From: Dactylorhiza incarnata
Taxonomy: Eukaryota; Streptophyta; Magnoliopsida; Asparagales; Orchidaceae
Direction of reading: 5' to 3'
DNA: 64,000 bases
Assembly (NCBI GenBank): GCA_033032865.1
Contig: JAWHQI010000049.1
Coordinates: 7,688,001 to 7,752,000 of the forward strand
Under the pieces are notes generated by a model that did not search any database, was not told the DNA's origin, and saw only the letters and a list, made by a program, of their open reading frames with translations. The position numbers and the translations under genes were made by a program. Below, one piece after another: positions 44,576 through 54,040 of this stretch. The first letter of the stretch is position 1. Each line of letters opens with the position of its first letter.

Positions 44576-45599
44576 GTTCGCAATAAATGAAGAAACAATT
44601 CCGTCCCCGAAATTTGAGTTAGGGCTACGGGGTTAGAGGTCTAATATACCTATAAGGTATTTGGAATCAAAAATCTAGACTCGTCTTCCGAGATTGTAAT
44701 ATGTTTATAGCTTGTGCAAAATTGGTCCTTATTTTTGTTAATCTCAGGCCAAGCTCAAATATTGCTCCAGACTTATCACTTATGGATCAACTATTAATAA
44801 GATATGTTATCATCTCTAATTCATTCCAGAAGTTTTGTAAGTGGTAATTTATTGGTTTCAACTCTTCATACTGTCATATTTCTGGGCCTAATTCGTATTC
44901 CTTTTATATTTATGGCGTCCACCAATTTGTGCACAAAGTATCATTTATCATGCCCCAATAGGTTTAATAAAGTTTCCAGAAACTAGTTATGATCCGAAAT
45001 AGTGTTCAATAGAAGTCCATAGTCTTTCCTCCTTACAATAATTCCAGAAGGTTAATTATATGGCTATGGGTGCAAAACCCATTTTGTGAAGGAAGTATGA
45101 TGACTAATCAATTGTTAACTCTAATAAAATTTACTGAAGTTTAATGGAGATCGCAAGTCTATCTACTCATTTTCTATAATATTCCAGCCTCAATATTTCA
45201 ACATATCCATTTTTTGTAATACAACAAGTTCCACAAGGTGTCATCTGACTCATCTAAGTGATACCCTAAGTCTCATGACTTTTCAGAGGGTTTTGACCCT
45301 GGTGCGATCATTTGGGATCCTTGTGACAAAATCATATAAATCCCTACTTCCTAGGTGAATCAACCCAAAAGTTCTTGATTGTTTCTAAGGTGTATCCTCT
45401 CATAACCCTATGTGTATGTTTTGAGTTTCACAAGAATTGAACTTGGGAATACCCTTCAATTCCCAAACATTGTTGCATAAGTATATTCAAGAACACCTTT
45501 TCAACACCTAGACCTTGGCATGTGAATTTCCCTCACATTCAAGAGTCCAATTGGACACAAACTTTAACTAGTGCATAATCCTGGTCTTATTATCATGCC
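44576..45599. other. AT-rich spacer with a diverged 155-bp-type monomer
   Basis: No gene seen. Near 45085 a TTTGTGAAGGAAGTATGATG unit and the following 130 bp resemble the 155-bp monomer. Near 44605-44620 the minus strand has TTTCGGGGACGGAATT, like the hallmark before the polypurine tract of Tekay elements, but no tract follows. Confidence 0.45.
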
Positions 45600-45617
45600 T
45601 CCACGCTCACCGCACCA
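45600..45617 (-). other. Ectopic tRNA-Phe primer-binding sequence outside the H 3' LTR
   Basis: The minus strand reads TGGTGCGGTGAGCGTGGA, the same 18 bases as the H primer-binding site, separated from the LTR by the same TTT spacer. It lies on the outer side of the 3' LTR, where target DNA is expected. Homology to the H interior stops within one base after these 18. Confidence 0.8.
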
Positions 45618-45620
45618 AAA

Positions 45621-46574
45621 TGTTGAAACCGATTTCTCGGCCTCTTGTGGAGCTCGGGGCCCTCACCGAAATGAGGGGCAACTAGCCCTTACTGATCCCT
45701 CGGAGAAGGTAGACCGAAGACTAGAAAAATGACTAAGACCTTAGTCACAGCAAGGAGGTCCCTCCACTAACCCGGAAGATCGTTAAGCGCTTCCCCTCCC
45801 AAACCAAAGCTGAGACTCGGGCACCTTGGAGAGCTCTGGAAATGATAACCAAAGAAAGCCTGAGGAGAGAGAACTGAAGTGAACTCCTCTCCAAAGGTGC
45901 CCTTAAGGTCCTATTTATAGGTTTTCTGATATGGCCTGCAAATAGCAGGATTCCGCCTTTTAATTTTACTATCCGCACCCCAAATGGGTCTGCTAACAGC
46001 CAAACTCCGCTGTTTGGAGAGGCTAAAGGCAGACCACCAAGGGTAAAAAGGTAATTTGACCCTATCATCTTATGGGCAAGGAACTGCGAGGACCTTCCTG
46101 TGAGATGCTCTCGCGGGCCCTCTCGCGGGTCCTGCTCGCGGTGCCTCTCCTAGCCGATCTCCCTGCGAGGACCTCGCTGGCCCCTCCTGGCGGTATCTAC
46201 CGAGGTCTGGATCTCGCGACTGATCTTGCGAGACCGTCCCCCCTTTGACTTTAATGATCATAGAACCTTTCATCGACCGCTGATGATTTCGCCGAAGAGG
46301 GGCGAGCTTGGCGACCATAGGTGGGCTCGACGAACTCGGGAGAGTTCATCGAACGCAGTATTCCTTTTGTCGAACTCTGGGATCTTCTTTAAATTTCCTG
46401 CGGGTGTTTGTCTCGCCTACCCTTCTCGCCCGCCTCTCCGCGAGCCTTTCGAGAGAGATTTCTCTCCGATCACTCTCGCGAGTTCTTCGACCCTAAGGCC
46501 TCCATCCCTTATTATTTCGTTACGTTGCCTTCTTTAGCCGCGCCTTCTCGTTTGGTGAATATCGGGGATGTACA
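45621..46574 (-). repeat. H 3' LTR (954 bp)
   Basis: On the minus strand it begins TGTACATCCCCGATATTC and ends GGTTTCAACA. A purine tract GCGGGGATTG precedes it (46575-46584). TATA box CTATAAATAG is at 45911-45920 (minus). TCGCGG and GTTCGTCGAAC-type words lie upstream of the TATA at 46080-46370. Confidence 0.9.
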
Positions 46575-46687
46575 CAATCCCCGCTCTTCGCGAGGCTATT
46601 TGGGCTCGCGAAGAAACATCCAACCCCTGGTATTCGCCAGTCCCTTGATGATCTGTCAGGAATCTTCTGTGGGACCCACCCCGTGGG

Positions 46688-46696
46688 CTATAAATA
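46688..46696 (+). promoter_or_regulatory. TATA box of H antisense unit 1
   Basis: CTATAAATA lies 84 bp before the ATG at 46772, on the strand opposite to gag-pol. A GGGCTATAAATATC context resembles the TATA of antisense unit 2. Confidence 0.5.
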
Positions 46697-46864
46697 TCTT
46701 CCCGAGTCCCCAGTGGTGTGTGCCGCCACTTCCTTTCCTTTCCATTTGCCTGGTACTGTAGCTGCTTGGAGATGCCTCTTTCCGAAGAAGCCGAGGCTCG
46801 CCTGAGGGCAGTGAAAGTCGGCGGGCTACCCTCCACGACCAGGGTCCCCGCCTGGATGAATCGG

Positions 46865-48513
46865 TGATGAGTCCCAATTATATACACATTTATGGACTCA
46901 TTTGGGTCAATTATCTAGTCTTTGCACTACACTTTAGGCATGTTTTCATTCATATTTGATATTCCATGCTATGTGCACTTTTAGGCCCGTTTCGGTGTAT
47001 TTTCATGTAATTCTGTGGTCTAGTATATTTTCATGCAGGTCCTGGGATCGTGTACACGTTCGGGATGGTGCGGGGCAATTTTTGGCCTAAAAAGCCTCTG
47101 ATCGTGCGCATTCCTTCGCGCACAATCAGGCGAACGACCATTGGTCGTGCGTTAATTCCCGGCCCAGATCGAGATTGGCACAGGTTGACTGCGCACGATC
47201 ACAGGCATTTCTTCGCGCACGACCACTGGTCGTGCGCCACTAACCGTGCGCTTTTGTGCAGATTTGGATCGAGCTACAGGTTCTTCTCGCACGATCAGAG
47301 ACATTCCTTCGCGCAATACCATTGGTCGTGCGCCTGATCGTGCGCGTTGTTTAATTCTGCTCCGTTTATAAATAGACATGCGCGATTTTAGGTCAGAATC
47401 ACTTCCAGCCCGCCGTTTTTCCGCTCCTGAGCGCCCAGTTCGCCACTCCATCGCCGCCCACCTTCGGGAGGAGCTCCGACCGCCATTCTCTTGCATATCT
47501 CAAGCCGGAGCATCCTCTAGGCCTCCTCCATTGTTCGTGCACCTCCAGAGCTCCATTTCAGAGGGATTTCCTCCTGCATATATGAAGTTCTCCGGTGAGA
47601 TCGTGGCCAGAGAAGATTGACGGAGAAGACGGGTACAATAGAAGAAGGTGACAGCTCTTCCGGACCCCGGACGGCAGTTGGAGCCCGAGCTCGGACAAGG
47701 ACTGACAACCCTCGATTCCGGCCGTGAACCTCTGATGAGTCTCCGTGCTTTGGTTGTAATCTCAACCCCCTTTATATTGTAGTGTAGTTTTCCTTTATTA
47801 TTTGAGTGTATGAATAATGTATGCTAAACCTTGTTATGCTATTTAGTATATTTCATGTCTATGTGAAATTATCTCTGTGTTTTATGCAAGTGAGGAGCGC
47901 CTCCACCCATCATCCACTACGAAATCACCCTCCACTCCATTACGCCAGCCTACTCTTCCATTTCGTATGACTACTCTTCCATCCGCCAAGCGAAGCGGTG
48001 CATAGCGGCCCGTGTATCACCTTCACTTCCGCCGGTGTGACCCACTCCATCCGCAAGCCTACTCTTCCTTCTGCCTAGCGAAGCGTGGCATAGCGGCCAG
48101 TGTAATCCATTCGCCTTACGAAGCAGTGCGCTCAAGGCCTGCATAGTTCGATTCCGCACTTATTCACCTCATCCGCTAGCCTACTCGCCCATCCGCCTAG
48201 TGAAGCAGCGCGCTCAAGGCCTGCCTAGTTTCCATCCGCCCGGCGAAGCAGTGTGCTCAAGGCCTGCATAGGAGTAGTCATAGCTATTTTACTTTATTTT
48301 CCACAATCCAAACCAAGCCTCCCGCAATCCATCCGACCTTTAGTACTTCGATCTCAAGTCCTTCCTTGAAAGTTAACTCCACCTTACTGTGTTCCTTTGA
48401 GATCGATACTTGGGGATTCATTCCCATTTTATATTACTTGAACGATCGGTACACTGCCGTTTCGTGCCGCAGTCGAGCTACCGCCTATAGCGTTGTGCGA
48501 GATTTGCGCATCA
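46865..48513 (+). mobile_element. C-family solo LTR inside H (1,649 bp)
   Basis: It starts TGATGAGTCCCAATTATA and ends GATTTGCGCATCA, with perfect duplication ATCGG at 46860-46864 and 48514-48518. The ends, and the block around CGATCGGTACACTGCCGTTT, match the LTRs of element C. It has no internal region, so it arose by recombination between two LTRs of a full element. It carries strong GCGCACGACCA/TGGTCGTGCGC palindromes (47085-47350) and a TTTATAAATAG box at 47365-47375. Confidence 0.93.
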
Positions 48514-49154
48514 ATCGGCTGCCTCCCGCTCAGTCGCCGAAGCTTAAGAAAGCGAAGGCGGCCCGTCGAACCAGGGATGACTCCGTGCTGTTGGTCACCT
48601 CCCTGGACGATCGCCCCCACGAGAAGGTACGAGCTACACCTCTAGTTTACGTCAATGAATTTGCTTGTGATTCATACCCACTCGCATGATGTTTTGCTGA
48701 ACGTGGATGCTGGGGAACCCAATGGTGGGTCTCACAAAAGTCCGCCGGCGGATAACGATCTCGCTGGCAAAAACGTCGCCGGTATGATCTTGATCTCGCA
48801 TGCCAACCCTCTCCTTGACAACTATCTGACCTTCGTTCCTTGCTTCTCACAGCCTCTCCCCTGAAATCCCCGACCCGCCAGGCATCGCGGCCTCTATCCC
48901 CCCTCCGCCTCCTGACAAAATTATAGATAAGCCCGGATTCTAACTCTTGACGAGCGAGGAGACCGATGGCTCTGTACCGCCAAAGATCCCTCTGACCAAC
49001 AATGCAGCCTACCCTCTCGGCATGGGAAAATCTCTCTACCCCCACTACGGCAACGTGTTCCAGGGCCGTCCCTCGACCTCTCGTCCCCCGCTGGATAAGC
49101 ATTCTGACGACCCCCTGCCCTGCGCGAACTCAAGAGCGCCATCTAACCTCTTCG

Positions 49155-49601
49155 TAATATCTCACAGAGAATCACGAAAACCCGCCTACCGATTCCGAGT
49201 TGGGCGACGACGAGATGTCCCCCCTTCCTGACCAGGTGGAGGACTTCTTAGGGGATCCGCAAGATCCTGAGACGATGAAACAACGAGCCGCGGAGTTGCT
49301 GAGGAAACATGGGCGGATGCTGATGGACCTCAACATGCAGGCGAGACGTGACAGGGAAGCCGCCGAGGATAGACACGCTGTCTTGATGGAAGAGTGTGCG
49401 AGACTCTGGCAAGCGAGGCAGCGTGACCAGGATGAGAACGCCACGACGCCGGAGGTGCATATAGCTAGGATGAGAGACTATGCTTATCTCATGGACTGGG
49501 AGGGTCGCTTGGCTGAGGATTATTATAACTCTAGGGTACCGCCGCGGTCCGGGTCGCGGGGTGGGGGTAGATGGAAGTGGTTGCCCCATGATTCTCGCTA
49601 A
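49155..49601 (+). other. Last exon of H antisense unit 1 (coiled-coil protein)
   Basis: A plausible acceptor ATCTCACAG at 49160-49168 opens a frame through NHENPPTDSELGDDEM to the TAA at 49601. It is highly charged and helical (AELLRKHGRMLMDLN, REAAEDRHAVLMEECARLW), consistent with a coiled coil. The minus-strand frames here are shadows. Confidence 0.45.
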
Positions 49602-49948
49602 CTTTTTTCGTCGTAGAGGACTCTCAATTCCTGCTAACCAGTGCTGTTATTCTAGACAACATTGCAATGGCTTGTAACTTGTATACTTGCCACTTATATG
49701 TTGGCTTTATTTTGTCTGACAATAAGTATTACTAGCTTCTTATTAGTTCTCGCTCGCTGTTAATAAATCTGTTTCATTTTCATGTTATACTATGCTCGCG
49801 AGGGCCCTCTGTTCTCGATAAATACATCTCGCGAAAATGTTGCTCGTACTAACTCTGCAGGTCTTTCTCGCCCGCGGCCTTGATGTGATGTTTTTGCTGC
49901 TACCCGCGCCCGCCGGCGCTTGGACTTCTTCCTGCCCTTTTGCTTTGG
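49602..49948 (+). other. Spacer between H antisense units
   Basis: AT-rich 3'-UTR-like sequence after the TAA at 49601, with AATAAATCTG near 49762, then GC-rich TCGCGAG words before the second TATA. No gene is seen. Confidence 0.4.
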
Positions 49949-49958
49949 CTATAAATAG
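49949..49958 (+). promoter_or_regulatory. TATA box of H antisense unit 2
   Basis: CTATAAATAG lies 114 bp before the ATG at 50072. A pyrimidine-rich leader and GCAG|G precede the ATG. Confidence 0.5.
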
Positions 49959-50071
49959 GCGGCCATAACTGAGTCAACCACCGCATTTACTGTCAACCTT
50001 CTTCCTCCTCCGCTTCAGAGCTCTCGCTCCTTCCCGTTCTCACTTTACTTCCTTTCTCGCAGGTTATTAAG

Positions 50072-50880
50072 ATGGGCGGCGAGGCCAATGAGTCGGAGGG
50101 TCGGCGAAAGATTGCGAAGGCTTTCGCGGAGCACACCTTCTACCACTACAACCTGACCGATGAGGAATATTTCAGCGCGGTCGCCGACTACGTCACCCCC
50201 CCCCCCCATTCGAGGCACGTCGTCCCAGCGAGAACGGCGTGATCAACGCCCCGCTTGTCGACGAGTTGGCCATCCCCATCGCTCATTTCGCGGTTGTCCT
50301 GCGTCTCCCCCTGTTGTCGGAAGTTCGCCAGGTAATGGTCGTTCTCGCTCGCTTCTTATTCTCTGCAGGTCAAGTCTCGCTCATTATGTGAACTAATCCC
50401 GATCTTCTTGCTGCTGGTCAGGTGCTCAAGCACTATGGTGTTGTTCCGGGACAGCTCACCCCTAATGCCATGGCGGTGATCACAGCCTTCGCCTGCTATC
50501 TTCGCGAGGAGCGCATGGAGTTCAGCCTCCCGGTCTTTCGGAAGCTGTTCTCGTTCCATGCCTTCAGGGACGGTACAACCTACTTCGTGGGCTCGGGTCC
50601 TAAGGTTGACGAGACCGTCAACAAAGCCCACTTCTGGGCCCAGAAGTTCCTTCTCGTCAAGGAGAACTTCAGTAACATCCCGATCTCGCCAGTCCAACAC
50701 GGCGAGACCACCTACCGGCCCACTGCCCTCGGGGGACACGACGCCCTCCTCTATCAGTTCTTCAGTAACATCCCGATCTTGCCTTGTGTTGTGTTCGCCC
50801 TTTTTGCTATATTGTTTTTCGTGTTGATATCTCGTTCTCGCTTGCCCCGATATTTATTTTTACGTAGGTTATTCTCGTGA
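50072..50880 (+). pseudogene. H antisense unit 2: Transposase_28-type N-terminal domain
   Basis: The ATG at 50072 (MGGEANESEGRR) leads into FAEHTFYHYNLTDEEYFSAV. A C12 run at 50196-50207 disturbs the frame. Coding then continues as VLRLPLLSEVRQ to a splice donor CAG|GTAATG at 50331. The acceptor GGTCAG|GTG at 50421 opens exon 2: LKHYGVVPGQLTPNAMAVIT, FRKLFSFHAF. The pattern of a hydrophobic helix, LTPNA, then FRxLF is that of the 'putative gypsy type transposon' family (Pfam Transposase_28), which occurs in plant Gypsy elements. After about 50760 the similarity stops. TTCAGTAACATCCCGATCT occurs twice (50669 and 50762), suggesting a small duplication at the break. The function is unknown. Confidence 0.55.
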
Positions 50881-51271
50881 TGATCGTTCTCGCACCATAC
50901 GTTATCGGATCGATAGGCATATGACATTTTTGATCGCTCTGGCCTTTCGCAACATGCCTTAGGATTATCGCCCTTTAGGTATGCACCTTCCCCTATGTTT
51001 CGCAGGGTACTTTCCTTCTCGGCGAGAGCTCGCCTCATACCCTATGCCAGCAACCTCTATGCCGAGCACCAGATACCCCGAAGTGCTTAGAGTGGATTCT
51101 TGTCGCCCGCACAACATCGTGCGAAATCTTCATTTTTGCCGAGCGAGCAGGCTCGCCGAGCGAGAAGGCCCGGGCCAGTGCCGAAGACTCGCCAACCTGA
51201 GGCATATCATCCTGATCTCGTGAAGAACTTATCTCTTTGCCAACTTCCCCAGTGATCAACTTGCATTCCCC
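50881..51271 (+). other. H region between antisense unit 2 and the tandem repeat
   Basis: Possible decayed 3' exons of unit 2 (for example around 51020-51220) but no recognisable domain. Confidence 0.3.
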
Positions 51272-51745
51272 GTCTAGTGAGAGCCCGGGAGCGGAGTGGA
51301 CCTGATTTATTCTAGCATCGATAGTTGTCACCTTGCCACCCTCTCCAGAAATCAACCTGAACCCCCCCCCCCCCCCCCCCCCCCGTCTAGTGAGAGCCCG
51401 GGAGCGGAATCGATCTGGGGCATTCCAGCACCAACACTTGTCACCTTGCCAGCCTCTCCAGAGATCAACCTGAAACCCCCCCGTCTAGTGAGAGCCCAGG
51501 AGCGGAATCGATCTGGGGCATTCCAGCACCAACATTTGTCACCTTGCCAGCCTCTCCAGAGATCAACCTGAAACCCCCCGTCTAGTGAGAGCCCGGGAGC
51601 GGAATCGATCTGGGGCATTCCAGCACCAACATTTGTCACCTTGCCAGCCTCTCCAGAGATCAACCTGAAACCCCCCATCTAGTGAGAGCCCGGGAGCGGA
51701 ATCGATCTGGGGCATTCCAGCACCAACATTTGTCACCTTGCCTGT
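51272..51745. repeat. ~98-bp tandem repeat in H, five copies
   Basis: Units beginning [G/A]TCTAGTGAGAGCCCGGGAGC start at 51272, 51385, 51483, 51580 and 51677. The spacing is 97-98 bp except for the first, which is lengthened by a C23 run (51362-51384). Each unit ends in a C-rich tract. The array sits between the end of pol and the antisense units. Confidence 0.9.
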
Positions 51746-51829
51746 CCTCGCATAACGGTTATAACTATCAAGTGGAGAAGTAAAATATATAACTAATATT
51801 GCCATAAAACTTTTAAGGGTAGAATCGTT

Positions 51830-54040
51830 TCAAATCATCTCCACTTCGGGCTCGGCCGAGAGGTACCCCTTCTCCATCTTGGAGGTGATACCCCCTGACT
51901 TGAGCACCTCGCTTACAATGTATGGACCCTCCCAATTGGGGTCGAGCTTACCTACCGCGGCCCCTCTTCCGGCCGCGTCGACCTTCTTCAAGACCAGGTC
52001 TCCCTTCTGGAAGTGCTTTATTCGGATGTTTTTGTCAAAGTATCTATCCATTCGCCGCTTGACTTCCTCCTGCCTGATGGTGGCCAGGTCCCGAAGTTCC
52101 TCCACCAGGTCTAAGGATAGCCTTTGCTCCGCATCATTAGCCACTAGCTACTCTTCATCTCCTTCACCTGCGGCGATCACCCTGGGGGTCTTTACTTCGA
52201 ACTCTATGGGAAGGACTGCTTCGGACCCGTGAGAAAGTTTGAACGGGGTCTCCCCGGTGGCGGTGTTAGGGGTAGTCCTCAGGGCCCAGAGAACGGATGG
52301 TAGTTGCTCTACCCAGTTCCCTCGGAGGTTCTCCACCTTCTTCTTCAGTAGGTTGACGATTACTTTGTTTGCCGCTTCCACCTGGCCGTTGCTTCTTGGG
52401 TGGTGAACCGATGCGAACCTAAGGTCGATGCCAAGCTGGGTGCAGAAGCTAACAAATTCTTCGCTAGCAAATTGCGGCCCATTGTCCGTCACTATAGCCA
52501 GGGGGAGGCCGTGCCTGCAAATTATTTCTCCCCATACAAAATTCCTCACAACTTGAGATGTTACCTTGGCGAGCGCCTTCACTTCTACCCATTTGGAGAA
52601 ATAATCGATCGTGACCAGTAAGAACCTTCTTTGGCCGCTAGCTTGAGGGAAAGGGCCAACTAGGTCCAACCCCCATATGGCGAAGGGCCAGGGAGCAGTG
52701 ATGGTTCAGAGCCTCTGAGCTGGGAGGAGTTGGAGTGGAGCATAGAGCTAGCACTTTGAACACCTCCTTGCAAACTCCGCCGCATCCTTGCTGAGGGTGG
52801 GCCAGAAGTAGCCTTGTCTCAACACCCTCCCTTCCAGAGTTCGGCTCCCGGAGTGACTCCCACACTCCCCGGAGTGAATTTCTTGTAGGACTCTCAGAAC
52901 CTCCTCCTCTGAAACACAACGGGCCAGGAGTCCCAAGAGATTCTTCCTGTACAGCCCTCCTGCATGCAAAGAGTAATAAGCCGACTTACACCTGAAGCGT
53001 CGCCTGTCTATGTCTCCTTCAGGGAACTTCCCTGATGATAGGAAGGAGATGAAGGGATCCATCCACGAGACCCGCTGATCCACCTCCATCAGTTCTCCTT
53101 CCTCGATGGAGGGTCGGAAGAGTTCTGAAACCGTCCCTCCTATTCGAGGACCGAACCTGGCTAGGAGGTCCGCGGGGGTGCTCTCTTCCCTTGGCACGTG
53201 TTTGATGGAAAAAGTGTGGAATTTCCTGATGACTCCCTTGATCTTCTCCAAGTACCGCAGGAGGGTCGGGTCCTTTGCCTCAAACTCTCCCTTGACTTGG
53301 CATGCTACCACCATGGAGTCCGTCGAGACCTCCACATCTTGCACTCCCAGTTCTTGAGCTAACCACATGCCTGCTATCACCGCCTCGTACTCCGCTTGGT
53401 TGTTGGTGATTAGAAAATGGATGTTCAAGGCTTGCTCGATCTTTGTCCCTAGGGGACTCACTAGGATGATTCCCCCCCCCCCCCCCCCATAGGAGTGCTT
53501 TCCTGAGGCACCATCCACCAACATCCTCCATGACACTGGGGGAGGCGGTTCATGTTCCCCCACCTCGGTCGTGTAGTCGGCCATGAAGTCCGCCACTGCT
53601 TGGGCCTTGATTGATGTCCTGGGCACGAACGTAATATTGAACTCGCTCAGCTCCATGGACCACTTCGCCAATCTTCCTGAGTGTTCCACCCCTTCCATGA
53701 TTTTGCGAAGCGGGTGATCTGTCACTACTCTGATGGAGTGTGCCTGAAAATAGTGCCAGAGCCTCGTAGCCGCCACCACCAATGCGAAAGCCAACTTTTC
53801 CAAGATTGGGTATCAGAGCTCCTCCTTCTTCATCACTCGACTGACATAGTTGATATGGAATTGCTTTCTCCCCTCCTCCCGGATCAGCACTACACTCACT
53901 GCTTCAGGCCCTACTCCCAGGTATAGGGATAGGTCTTCTCCCGATCTCGGCCCTTGAAGTAGGGGGTTTGGGTGAGTTGCTCTTTCAAGGCTTGGAAGGC
54001 TCCCTCGCATTCCGAAGTCCATTCAAATTTGTTTTGCCCC
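51830..54040 (-). pseudogene. pol: H pol, second half: two RNase H domains and integrase
   Basis: A frameshift near 54010-54030 moves the frame relative to the first half; the rest stays in one phase. The first RNase H remnant covers about 54020-53600. A second, archaeal-type RNase H follows (MLVDGASG, NNQAEYEAVIAG, STDSMVVACQ, PADLLARF), diagnostic of the Tat lineage. The integrase zinc motif begins near 52860 (HSGECGSHSG to RCSKC). Its DDE core is D in TIDYFSKW, D in VTDNGPQF and E in GQVEAANK. Nonsense codons occur near 53813, 52748, 52694 and 52146. A C17 run at 53472-53488 expands a glycine stretch in the second RNase H. Confidence 0.85.

Larger units (their letters stand above)
46772..49601 (+). 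pseudogene. H antisense unit 1, multi-exon, split by a solo LTR
   Basis: The ATG at 46772 opens 31 codons to the solo LTR insertion. Removing the solo LTR and one duplication copy continues the same frame from 48519 to 48626, where AG|GTACGA forms a good splice donor. Later parts include a proline-rich stretch (48900-49140) and a final exon from about 49160 to the TAA at 49601. This last exon is helical and charged (AELLRKHGRMLMDLNMQARRD), likely a coiled coil. Exon borders between 48627 and 49160 are uncertain. Plant Tat-lineage elements are known to carry an antisense ORF at this place. The function is unknown. Confidence 0.5.

Noticed and set aside
44576..45599. A host gene between G and H
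   Set aside because: AT-rich, no long frame, no splice-consistent coding signal, and partly made of the 155-bp repeat.
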